A DNA stretch of 7,293 nucleotides from Ignavibacteria bacterium (GTDB lineage: Bacteria; Bacteroidota; Ignavibacteria; Tepidaquicellales; Tepidaquicellaceae). Location: assembly GCA_018058125.1 (NCBI GenBank), contig JAGPCH010000064.1, positions 1-7,293 of the forward strand. The letters run 5' to 3'. The position numbers and the translations under genes were made by a program. Positions 1-6,156 of this stretch are shown one piece after another. Position 1 is the stretch's first letter. Every line of letters begins with the position of its first letter. Under the pieces are notes generated by a model. That model did no database searches. It had not been told where the DNA came from and was given only the letters and a program-made list of their open reading frames with translations.

Positions 1-1
1 A

Positions 2-64
2 TTGATAGTTGATAATTGATAATTGATAGTTGATAATTGATAGTTGATAGTTGATAATTGATAG
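2..64. repeat. Heptameric tandem repeat array, TTGATAR x9
   Basis: Nine head-to-tail 7-bp units read TTGATAG or TTGATAA, in the order G,A,A,G,A,G,G,A,G for the last base, with no other change. The array probably continues to the left of the window. On the plus strand TGA and TAG/TAA recur, so no reading frame can pass; the minus strand of this block alone carries no stop words. No gene lies within it. The two alternating unit forms suggest unit-level duplication and conversion rather than simple slippage of one unit. Confidence 0.9.
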
Positions 65-70
65 TAAATA

Positions 71-118
71 CTCTACACAATACTCAATACTCAATACTCA
101 ATACTCAATACTCAATAC
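71..118. repeat. Mixed repeat block: one CTCTACACA unit, then CAATACT heptads
   Basis: Positions 71-79 are CTCTACACA, exactly the 9-bp unit of the array at the other end of the window. From 78 there are five perfect 7-bp CAATACT units (to 112). Then comes CAATACC (113-119), whose last base begins the next repeat type. The period stays at 7 while the consensus changes by substitution, so this block bridges the TTGATAR block on its left and the CTAATAC block on its right. Confidence 0.88.
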
Positions 119-230
119 CTAATACCTAATACCTAATACCTAATAACTAATACCTAATACCTAATACCTAATACCTAATACCTAATACCTAATACCTAAT
201 ACCTAATACCTAATACCTAATACCTAATAC
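119..230. repeat. Heptameric tandem repeat array, CTAATAC x16
   Basis: Sixteen consecutive 7-bp CTAATAC units are present. All are perfect except one (140-146, CTAATAA). The array ends exactly where the protease gene stops: the next three bases, CTA at 231-233, are both the start of a further unit and the complement of the TAG stop codon. In the transcribed (minus) sense the unit is GTATTAG, which puts a TAG every 7 nt and hence stops in all three frames within 21 nt. The plus strand likewise carries TAA every 7 nt. No terminator hairpin is visible here. Confidence 0.93.
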
Positions 231-1901
231 CTATTTCGGCTTGGACGGCTCCGAATCAGTTTTAGCTTTTGAAGGTTTATCATTTTCGTTATCGTCTTTT
301 ATATCTTCTTCAAGATTTTTTTTAAGTTCTTCTTTATTTTTATTTTTTTCTCTTTCCAGTTTTCCGTCTATATCTTTGTTCAATTGTTTTATGATCTCAT
401 CATTTGAAATTTCTTTCTTTTCATAAGTAAGCGCTGCAAAGCAGTCAACTCTTCCGAAACCGTAATATTTATCCCATCCGTTTTTATCTTCTCTTGGGTC
501 ACCAGTTCTGTCTTTTGCAGAATACTTTATTATTTTTTTTATATCTTCACTGGTTCTCACATTATTCTGTGCAAGTAAAAGTGCAGCAATGCCGCTGACA
601 ATGGCAGTAGATTGTGAAGTACCGCTCCAGTAAACGTCATAGTTAGTATTGCTTTCATAGTCAAGACCGTAGATCTTATTACCGGGAGCGACAACCGATA
701 TATGCGGTCCGTAACAGCTTCCGCCTCCCCATGAAAATTTCCTGCATCTGTTATCATCAGTGTCGGTAGCTCCGACAGCAAACACACCCTGAAAGCTCGC
801 CGGATAATAATCCCTGTCGTCACCTTTATTCATCATGGCAGCCACTATCAATATTCCGTTTTCGATTGCATATTCGACAGCAGTATTCAGAACTTGTGAA
901 TAATCATCACCGCCTTCGCTCATATTAATGATATCAGCTCCGTTATCCACAGCATATTTGATTGATCTTGCCCACCATTTATATTCTCCGCTGTTATCAT
1001 CATTCAGATTTTTGAGGTTCATTAATTTGCATTTACCGTCAATACCTGCAAAGCCAATAGAATTATTCAAATCAGCTCCAATGACAGTTGCTATGTTTGT
1101 CCCGTGCCCAAATCCGTCATCAGGGCTTCTGTCATTATATGCAAAATCCCATCCTCTGTCATCATCTATATATCCGTTATTATCATCATCGATCCTGTTA
1201 TCAGGAATCTCTTCATTGTTGATCCATATCCTGTTTTTAAGATCCGGATGATTATCTTTTATGCCCGAATCAAGAATAGCCACAACTACATCTTCACTTC
1301 CCAGTTCTATCACCCATGCAGCCGGCATTTTAATATCAGCTCCTACCTTTGCGCTTCCTCCTCCCGAAGAAGGATCTACAGACCCTGAATTCCTTAGGTA
1401 CCATTGTTTATAATACATTTCATCATTTGGCTCAAAATATGAAATATTCTTACTGAACAGTCTGTCAAACTCCGTACTTTTGACACCTGCTGCTTCTCCT
1501 TTATAATTAAGTTCCGAATATTCCACATATTCATTTCGGGTAAAGGTATTAACAATCTCTGCCAGATCTTTTTCAGAATCAAATTGAATATCAATACTGC
1601 AGCTGAAAAGGTAAATCCTGTCCATTCCCAGATTGTCATAAATATCTTTTCTCCCGTTATCAGGGTTAAAAACTTTTTCGATCTGCGTGACTTTATATTT
1701 TTGGATAATTTCGTCGAGAGAAATCAGACCTGTCTCGAGAGAGATTCTACCGGTTGCTTCAGAAACAGGCAGAATAGTTTTTGTTTTCACAAAAAATTCA
1801 TTTTTTGCGAACTTATTGTTCTCCTTTATAATAGTTTGAGAACTGCCTGTGAAAAGGAATGCAGATATAAGAATGAAGATCAGGGAAAATATTTTACTCA
1901 T
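231..1901 (-). CDS. Secreted S8 family (subtilisin-like) serine protease
   Basis: This is a 556-residue exported subtilase. Residues 1-22 are a signal peptide (short basic start, then a Phe/Leu/Ile core). About 30-135 looks like the inhibitory prodomain removed on maturation, and about 185-495 is the peptidase S8 domain. The catalytic triad is complete: Asp211 in ILDSG, His266 in GHGT and Ser429 in SGTSQS. Asn358 is the likely oxyanion-hole residue. An Asp/Asn-rich insertion at about 236-255, ending in GWDF, resembles the metal-binding insertion of many Bacteroidota subtilases. Residues about 494-556 form a very Lys/Glu/Asp-rich tail, possibly a coiled coil and then disordered (PSK motifs). 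I see no type IX secretion sorting domain at the end. The ATG lies 9 bp after the stop of the barrel-protein gene, which suggests co-transcription, but no clear Shine-Dalgarno precedes it. Substrate is unknown. The TAG stop is shared with the repeat array. Confidence 0.92.
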   Translation of the reverse strand: MSKIFSLIFILISAFLFTGSSQTIIKENNKFAKNEFFVKTKTILPVSEATGRISLETGLISLDEIIQKYKVTQIEKVFNPDNGRKDIYDNLGMDRIYLFSCSIDIQFDSEKDLAEIVNTFTRNEYVEYSELNYKGEAAGVKSTEFDRLFSKNISYFEPNDEMYYKQWYLRNSGSVDPSSGGGSAKVGADIKMPAAWVIELGSEDVVVAILDSGIKDNHPDLKNRIWINNEEIPDNRIDDDNNGYIDDDRGWDFAYNDRSPDDGFGHGTNIATVIGADLNNSIGFAGIDGKCKLMNLKNLNDDNSGEYKWWARSIKYAVDNGADIINMSEGGDDYSQVLNTAVEYAIENGILIVAAMMNKGDDRDYYPASFQGVFAVGATDTDDNRCRKFSWGGGSCYGPHISVVAPGNKIYGLDYESNTNYDVYWSGTSQSTAIVSGIAALLLAQNNVRTSEDIKKIIKYSAKDRTGDPREDKNGWDKYYGFGRVDCFAALTYEKKEISNDEIIKQLNKDIDGKLEREKNKNKEELKKNLEEDIKDDNENDKPSKAKTDSEPSKPK

Positions 1902-1910
1902 AATAATGAT

Positions 1911-2657
1911 TTAGAAGTTATATGCAACACCGAGACTGAGTCTCAGCCCGTCAACATATATTTTTGAATTTAAGTTTTTATCAAGCTGAAAAATTGTTCC
2001 GTTTGAGTTTATTGCCGATGCCGGGTATTCGCTTTTTACCGTATATTCACCCTGGCTGAATCTCATTTCAAATACACCTGAAAATTGTTTTGTTATCAGA
2101 AATTCCATACCGCTTAACACTAAAAAACTATAACCCGGATCTTTTGACACTGTTTTACTCTCAAGATTTAAAATTGTTCTCTTCCTGTCACCAAAATAGG
2201 CTCCGAGACCTCCGCCTAAAAAGATCTCAATGTTATCTGAAAAATTCGGAATATTAAAATATCCGGTAAACTCTACCGGGACGATCCATAGCTCTTCCGT
2301 AACTCGTGCTCTTACTCTGCTCTCCCCTTCCTGAAAAGTCTGAATGATCTCATTGTCATAAATATATAAGTAGTTTACATTCAGACCGAAAGCCAGATCA
2401 TCATTAAATATTTTTTTTCTGAAAGTTAATCCGTAGCCGTATCCTCCGCTAAGTTCTTCAGTCTGTGATCTTTCAAATGCGCTTTCGGAAAAAGCATTTA
2501 ACTGAATGACGGCGGAAGAAACATAATTTACTGTTGGAATGATACTGTAACCTCTCCCCAGACTTAACCCTTCTATCCTTTGAGCATTACTATCTGAATA
2601 GCAAAGGAATAAAACAGCAAAACCAATGATACTCAAAAGTATTTTTAATTTAATCAT
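1911..2657 (-). CDS. Outer-membrane beta-barrel protein, function unknown
   Basis: This 248-residue protein is predicted to be exported and inserted in the outer membrane. It has a signal peptide at about 1-25 (MIKLK, hydrophobic core, then SNA before Gln26). The rest alternates polar and hydrophobic residues in strand-like stretches rich in Gly, Tyr and Phe (for example 71-80, 88-100, 124-134, 145-155, 193-203). It ends in LSLGVAYNF, with a terminal Phe like the C-terminal beta-signal read by the BAM complex. Its size fits a small 8- to 10-strand barrel of the OmpA/PorT-like porin type, but no family can be named with confidence. I chose the ATG at 2657 because it begins a proper signal peptide and has GGTGGA six bases upstream. 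A GTG at 2702 in the same frame would add 15 residues and destroy the signal peptide's basic N-terminus. The gene is followed by the S8 protease after 9 bp, so the barrel and protease are probably expressed together. Confidence 0.8.
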   Translation of the reverse strand: MIKLKILLSIIGFAVLFLCYSDSNAQRIEGLSLGRGYSIIPTVNYVSSAVIQLNAFSESAFERSQTEELSGGYGYGLTFRKKIFNDDLAFGLNVNYLYIYDNEIIQTFQEGESRVRARVTEELWIVPVEFTGYFNIPNFSDNIEIFLGGGLGAYFGDRKRTILNLESKTVSKDPGYSFLVLSGMEFLITKQFSGVFEMRFSQGEYTVKSEYPASAINSNGTIFQLDKNLNSKIYVDGLRLSLGVAYNF

Positions 2658-2691
2658 AAAAAATCCACCATATAAAATTATACAGTGGATT
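2658..2691 (-). promoter_or_regulatory. Hairpin masking the ribosome-binding site of the barrel gene
   Basis: In the mRNA sense, AATCCAC (2691-2685) pairs perfectly with GTGGATT (2668-2662). The stem continues inward through two G-U pairs and three to four A-U pairs to a tiny loop around 2676-2677, giving about 12 bp in all. The 3' arm contains the whole GGTGGA Shine-Dalgarno sequence (2669-2664) and runs into six T residues directly before the ATG at 2657. The folded form would block ribosome access, and the stem plus T-run also resembles an intrinsic terminator. Because the inner part is only A-U and G-U, it could melt easily, as in an RNA thermometer or a protein-controlled attenuator. The pairing is seen; the function is inferred. 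Confidence 0.6.
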
Positions 2692-2722
2692 ATAATTAAC
2701 ACTTTTTGAATTAAAATAAATC

Positions 2723-2754
2723 CAAATTTTACTGACTAAATTTAAAATTGCAAA
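2723..2754 (-). promoter_or_regulatory. Candidate promoter for the barrel-protein/protease operon
   Basis: On the minus strand TTTG (2754-2751) is followed after 20 bases by AAAATTTG (2730-2723). This is one base away from the Bacteroidota housekeeping pattern TTTG-N19 or so-TAnnTTTG. The same stretch also reads as TTGCAA-N16-TAAAAT in the E. coli style. Transcription would start near 2716 and leave a leader of about 60 nt that contains the RBS hairpin. The flanking DNA is very AT-rich, so chance matches are likely. Confidence 0.35.
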
Positions 2755-2810
2755 ATAAAAGTTTTTACAGAAGCATTACAAAAGTTTAAATAACTCTTGC
2801 CTGATCCCTG

Positions 2811-4949
2811 TTAATAAAATTTATCTCTGTTATCCACTATCTCAGCATCAGCCTGCATTTTGGACAACCAGTCTGTTACGATAGACTGTCTCTTTGATGT
2901 AAGAAGTTCCTTTCTTATATCCTGAGCTTTAAGAAGATAATCCTGCTGATCGAATTCAGTAATTGATTTCAATTTAACTATATAATATCCTTTTGCGCCT
3001 TTTATAGGTTTTGATATTTCACCCGGCTTCATACTCATTACTTCATTACTTAAAGCATAATCCTGACCGATTTTAGGATTGGGGACTGATACCTTAAAAC
3101 TGTCGATAGTTTCATAAGTATATTGCGGAGCAATCTCTTTTAATGAAAACAAATCCTGATTTGCGATCTTTGATTCCAGGTCTTTTGCAATTCCCTCAAT
3201 GATCACATACTTCTTTTTATTAATGACCTTTGGCTTTACCATAGTAACTTTGACGGAATCAAAGTTAAGATATCCTTCAGGCTTCTTTTCAATTGATTCA
3301 TATATTGCATAACCGCCCTGAACTTTTACAGGCTCTGTAATAAATCCCGCCTTATTTTCAAAAAAACTTCTGATGGTTTTTTTATTACTGCCTGCAAGCG
3401 GAACCTGACCGTCTTTGACTATTTCTCCTGATGTCTGCACTACAATTGCGTTTTCCTTTGCAAGCGAATCCAGGTTCTGACCTTTATCAAGCTGATAATA
3501 AAAATCTTCAGCTTTCTTTTTCACAAGCTGTTTGCTTCTGCTGCTTGGCACTACAGGCTTATTTATCATTGCTACTTTAAATTCCTTCTTTTCCTTACCA
3601 AATACCTTTATGATATGGAATCCGAAATTTGTTTTTACCGGACCTACAAGCGTGCCTACATTTGCTCCAAATGCAGCTTCTTCAAATTCTTTCACCATAG
3701 CTCCTTTTGTAAACCAACCGAGATCACCTTTGTTCTGTTTTGCTGAAGGATCATCTGAAAGTTGCTCTGCAAGTACCTTTATGTCTTCACCGTTATTAAT
3801 TCTGTTATAAATTTCCTGAGCTTTGTTTTTTGCTGCTGCAGTATCCGTTCCAAAATTTACCAGAACGTGAGTTGCATTTACATAAATATTTTCACCTTCT
3901 TTTGAATCAAGAAATTTAATTGCCTGATATCCTTCATCTGTTATTAAAACATCAGATACATCTCCGGGTTTTGCATTGAAAAGAAATGTAGTTGCAGCGC
4001 CTTTGAATGTATTTGACGGCTGATATTCGTCTTTGTATGGTACAGATGAATTCTGATTTACAAGTTTTATAAGTGTAGAGTCTTCGAGTTTGGCAGTTTT
4101 CATATCCTTGGCATATGACTCTATTTCTCTTTTCATAGCTGAAGAATCATCTGCGGTCGCTGCATCAGAGAAAAGAACATATTTAAGTTTTACACTTTCA
4201 TTCTGCTTAAATTCAGATTTATTGCTTTCATAATAATCTTTAAGTTCACTGTCTGTAACAGCAAACTGAGTTGTATCCGTAAGTGTATTCAGATCAAGAA
4301 GTACAAAATCAAAATCTGCAATAATATTTTCCTCTTTATATTTTTCCAGTACCTGGCTTTCCGGTATTACAACGCCTTCGGTTAAAATTGTCTGCAGTTT
4401 TTCGGAAAGAAGAGTTTCTCTGCAGTAGCTTTCCACTGACTGCCAGAACTGAGTAGCTTCGGGTGTCTTCATTCCAAGCGCCTGCTGATAAAATTCCGCG
4501 TTGAATACTCCGGTAGAGTCCATAAAATTCCTTTTGATCGGTTCGGGAAGGGTCTCAGGTCTGTTATATATCCAGTCAAGGATTTCTTTATCCGATACTG
4601 TAATTCCGTATTTATCTATTGCCTGCTGAGAAATGCTCTGACTGACAAGACTGTTCCATACCTGATCCCTAATCTGATTCATAGTAGCCTCGTCAATATC
4701 CTGCTCGGGGTTCTGCTGTCTCATCTGATCAACTTGCTGCGATACAATTCTTTCAAATTCCTGATATGAAATTTCCTTCGAATTTATCTTTCCGAATGCA
4801 TCGCTTCCACCGCCTAGTCCTACATAATTCATACCCCATTCAAAAACTATAGTAGCTAGAAACGCAATAATTAGTATAATAATGATCAGCGGCATCTTGT
4901 CGCGCATCTTATTCATTATCCCGGTATTCTGATTTTTCTTTTTTTCCAT
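2811..4949 (-). CDS. PpiD/SurA-like peptidyl-prolyl cis-trans isomerase, inner-membrane anchored periplasmic chaperone
   Basis: At 712 residues this is longer than E. coli PpiD (about 620). It starts with a basic cytoplasmic stretch (1-19), then one membrane helix at about 20-37 (LIIIILIIAFLATIVF). A SurA/PpiD-like N-terminal chaperone region covers about 50-210, with many Gln and Asp residues. A canonical parvulin (rotamase) domain lies at about 355-452, with the hallmarks HVLV near 361, GDLGWFTKG near 408-416 and GFHIIKV near 443-449. Before it, about 253-347, and after it, about 560-662, are segments with the parvulin end signature (pGdvS...gYqaIKf and KPGEISKP...GYYIVKL) but without a full active site, so they are probably degenerate parvulin repeats. 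The protein should sit in the inner membrane facing the periplasm and help fold newly exported proteins, including barrels such as its downstream neighbour. The ATG is preceded by GAGGGAG, 13 bases upstream. The gap to the barrel gene is about 150 bp, so that gene may have its own promoter. Confidence 0.9.
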   Translation of the reverse strand: MEKKKNQNTGIMNKMRDKMPLIIIILIIAFLATIVFEWGMNYVGLGGGSDAFGKINSKEISYQEFERIVSQQVDQMRQQNPEQDIDEATMNQIRDQVWNSLVSQSISQQAIDKYGITVSDKEILDWIYNRPETLPEPIKRNFMDSTGVFNAEFYQQALGMKTPEATQFWQSVESYCRETLLSEKLQTILTEGVVIPESQVLEKYKEENIIADFDFVLLDLNTLTDTTQFAVTDSELKDYYESNKSEFKQNESVKLKYVLFSDAATADDSSAMKREIESYAKDMKTAKLEDSTLIKLVNQNSSVPYKDEYQPSNTFKGAATTFLFNAKPGDVSDVLITDEGYQAIKFLDSKEGENIYVNATHVLVNFGTDTAAAKNKAQEIYNRINNGEDIKVLAEQLSDDPSAKQNKGDLGWFTKGAMVKEFEEAAFGANVGTLVGPVKTNFGFHIIKVFGKEKKEFKVAMINKPVVPSSRSKQLVKKKAEDFYYQLDKGQNLDSLAKENAIVVQTSGEIVKDGQVPLAGSNKKTIRSFFENKAGFITEPVKVQGGYAIYESIEKKPEGYLNFDSVKVTMVKPKVINKKKYVIIEGIAKDLESKIANQDLFSLKEIAPQYTYETIDSFKVSVPNPKIGQDYALSNEVMSMKPGEISKPIKGAKGYYIVKLKSITEFDQQDYLLKAQDIRKELLTSKRQSIVTDWLSKMQADAEIVDNRDKFY

Positions 4950-5109
4950 TAAATTAGATATGCTCCCTCAGTGAATTTTTATATTAAGTTTTTTCTTTTT
5001 TTTATTTTTAAGAATCTCAAAACTAAATTTTTTGCTTTGCAAAAGCAATGAATTTATTCTAATTCAAATTACTCTTTGTTTAACTGAATCAAAATAATGT
5101 TTTAAGATT
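4950..5109 (-). other. AT-rich leader/intergenic region between meaB and the ppiD-like gene
   Basis: These 160 bp hold no gene. In the transcribed sense they contain a long A-rich run (about 5010-4985, nearly all A with a few T and G) roughly 35-60 bases before the start codon. A 7-bp perfect inverted repeat, TTGCTTT/AAAGCAA, lies at 5032-5048 with a 3-base loop. On the minus strand the inverted repeat is followed by A rather than T, so it does not look like a terminator for meaB. A promoter for the chaperone gene is expected here, but none stands out: GTAATTTG near 5075, with TTTG upstream, is only a weak match to the Bacteroidota pattern. Confidence 0.45.
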
Positions 5110-6045
5110 TTACTTCTTTATTCCTGTGATCTCTTCTACAAAACTGTACGGATCATGATTTTTCATCAATATCTCATCTATCCTGCTATCAAGTAACTCC
5201 AGTTTTTCCTTTTCCCAGAAATTTACTTCGAGCTTATTATTTATGATCTCTCTGATCTTCTTATTAAGATTTTCTTTTCTTTTTACTTTCAAAAAACCTG
5301 TGCTCTCCATATGTTCTTTATGTTTCATGATCTCGTTAAAAAGATCTTCTGTGCCCTTATTCTGACTGCCGATAGTTTTAAGTACATTGATGGTCCAGTT
5401 ATCCTTTGAAGGAGGCTTCAGATGTATAATGTTTTTTATTGTAGAAACAATTCCGTCTGCTCCTTCCCTGTCTGATTTATTCAGCACAAAAATATCAGCG
5501 ATCTCCATCAGACCGGCTTTCATTGCCTGTACGGAATCCCCGGATTCGGGTACAAGCACCACAATCGTAGTATCCGCCGTCTGCGCTATGTCAAGCTCTG
5601 ACTGACCTACACCTACAGTTTCAATTATTATAAAATCTTTTCCCGAAGCATCAAGTATGTCACATGCTTCCACTACGTTTTTACTTAATCCACCCAGACT
5701 TCCTCTTGTTGCCATTGAGCGGATAAAAACATTTTCCAGCAATCCGGAATCCTGCATCCTTATCCTGTCACCAAGTAATGCGCCGCCTGTAAACGGACTT
5801 GTCGGATCAACTGCAATTACACCTATCTTAAATCCCTTTTCACTTAAAAATTTTATGAGATTGTTTGTCAATGTGGACTTGCCTGCTCCCGGTGGACCTG
5901 TGATTCCTATTCTGTATGCTTTACCGGTATGTTTGTAAAGAATCTTTAATAACTCTTCGCTTAAGCTTTCTTCGTTTTCAATTATACTCAATGCCCGCGC
6001 AATTGTCCGCTTGTCTGAGGATACTATCTTTTCAGCAAACTCCAT
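5110..6045 (-). CDS. meaB: MeaB/ArgK family GTPase, methylmalonyl-CoA mutase chaperone
   Basis: This G3E-family P-loop GTPase (311 residues from the chosen ATG) protects and reloads coenzyme-B12-dependent acyl-CoA mutases in the cytoplasm. Motifs: Walker A GPPGAGKST at 50-58; DPTSPFTGGALLGDR at 80-94 with conserved metal-binding Asp residues; ETVGVGQSE at 142-150, the family switch/Walker B region; NKSD at 189-192 for guanine recognition. The C-terminal helical dimerization arm runs from about 255 to the end and closes with the family's DPYS motif near 298. The frame can start 7 residues earlier at a TTG (6066), but that codon has no visible RBS. The ATG at 6045 has AGGA about 10 bases upstream and is preferred. 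The old name LAO/AO transport ATPase (ArgK) is a misnomer for this family. No mutase (mutA/mutB) or epimerase gene lies within this window, so the partner is encoded elsewhere. All key residues are present. Confidence 0.93.
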   Translation of the reverse strand: MEFAEKIVSSDKRTIARALSIIENEESLSEELLKILYKHTGKAYRIGITGPPGAGKSTLTNNLIKFLSEKGFKIGVIAVDPTSPFTGGALLGDRIRMQDSGLLENVFIRSMATRGSLGGLSKNVVEACDILDASGKDFIIIETVGVGQSELDIAQTADTTIVVLVPESGDSVQAMKAGLMEIADIFVLNKSDREGADGIVSTIKNIIHLKPPSKDNWTINVLKTIGSQNKGTEDLFNEIMKHKEHMESTGFLKVKRKENLNKKIREIINNKLEVNFWEKEKLELLDSRIDEILMKNHDPYSFVEEITGIKK

Positions 6046-6122
6046 CAATCTTTTTTCCTGATCCAATTATATCTTTATGTTTCTATAAAAATTTTTAATT
6101 TCCTTAATACCATTACTCTATA

Positions 6123-6156
6123 AACTCAACTCACACCCTTCACTCCACACACTCTA
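6123..6156. repeat. Short degenerate copy of the 9-bp repeat array, overlapping the galE stop
   Basis: AACTCAACTCAC at 6123-6134 is identical to 7201-7212, and CACTCCACACACTCTA at 6141-6156 is identical to 7246-7261. The 9-mer CTCCACACA (6143-6151) is followed by CTCTA, whose last three bases (6154-6156) are the complement of the galE TAG stop. It therefore looks like a contracted or decayed version of the array on the other side of galE, in the same orientation. It takes up much of the galE-meaB gap, and I see no terminator hairpin in the remainder (6067-6122). Confidence 0.8.

Noticed and set aside
1..230. CRISPR-like or telomere-like array
   Set aside because: Units are contiguous 7-mers with no spacers, so it is not a CRISPR. 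The resemblance of the TTAGGTA rotation to telomere repeats is superficial: the array is internal, changes unit type and abuts a gene.
928..1251. Plus-strand open frames opposite the protease gene (also 241-426, 1104-1388 and 1584-1967)
   Set aside because: They lie antisense to a gene with an intact catalytic triad and family-like sequence throughout, show no recognisable domain, and have low-complexity Ser/Ile/Leu-rich translations typical of shadow frames.
1910..2100. Lipoprotein reading of the barrel protein (Cys19 in VLFLC)
   Set aside because: The residue before Cys is Leu, which does not fit a lipobox, and a normal signal-peptidase-I site (SNA before Gln) follows. The C-terminal Phe fits an integral barrel.
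2658..2702. GTG start extending the barrel gene by 15 residues
   Set aside because: The extension would place His, Cys and aromatic residues before the signal peptide and would read through the RBS hairpin. The ATG at 2657 has a good Shine-Dalgarno and a normal signal peptide.
3532..3810. Plus-strand open frames opposite the ppiD-like, meaB and galE genes (3532-3810, 5387-5605, 5657-5938, 6457-6759, 6953-7183)
   Set aside because: Each is fully or almost fully covered by a well-supported minus-strand gene and has no motif or RBS of its own.
5032..5048. Inverted repeat as a meaB terminator
   Set aside because: The stem is only 7 bp and AT-rich, and in the transcribed direction it is followed by A rather than U residues.
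6046..6066. TTG start for meaB at 6066
   Set aside because: It is possible, but no RBS is visible and the seven added residues lie outside the conserved family region. The ATG at 6045 with AGGA upstream is preferred. It cannot be fully excluded because galE in this window does use TTG.
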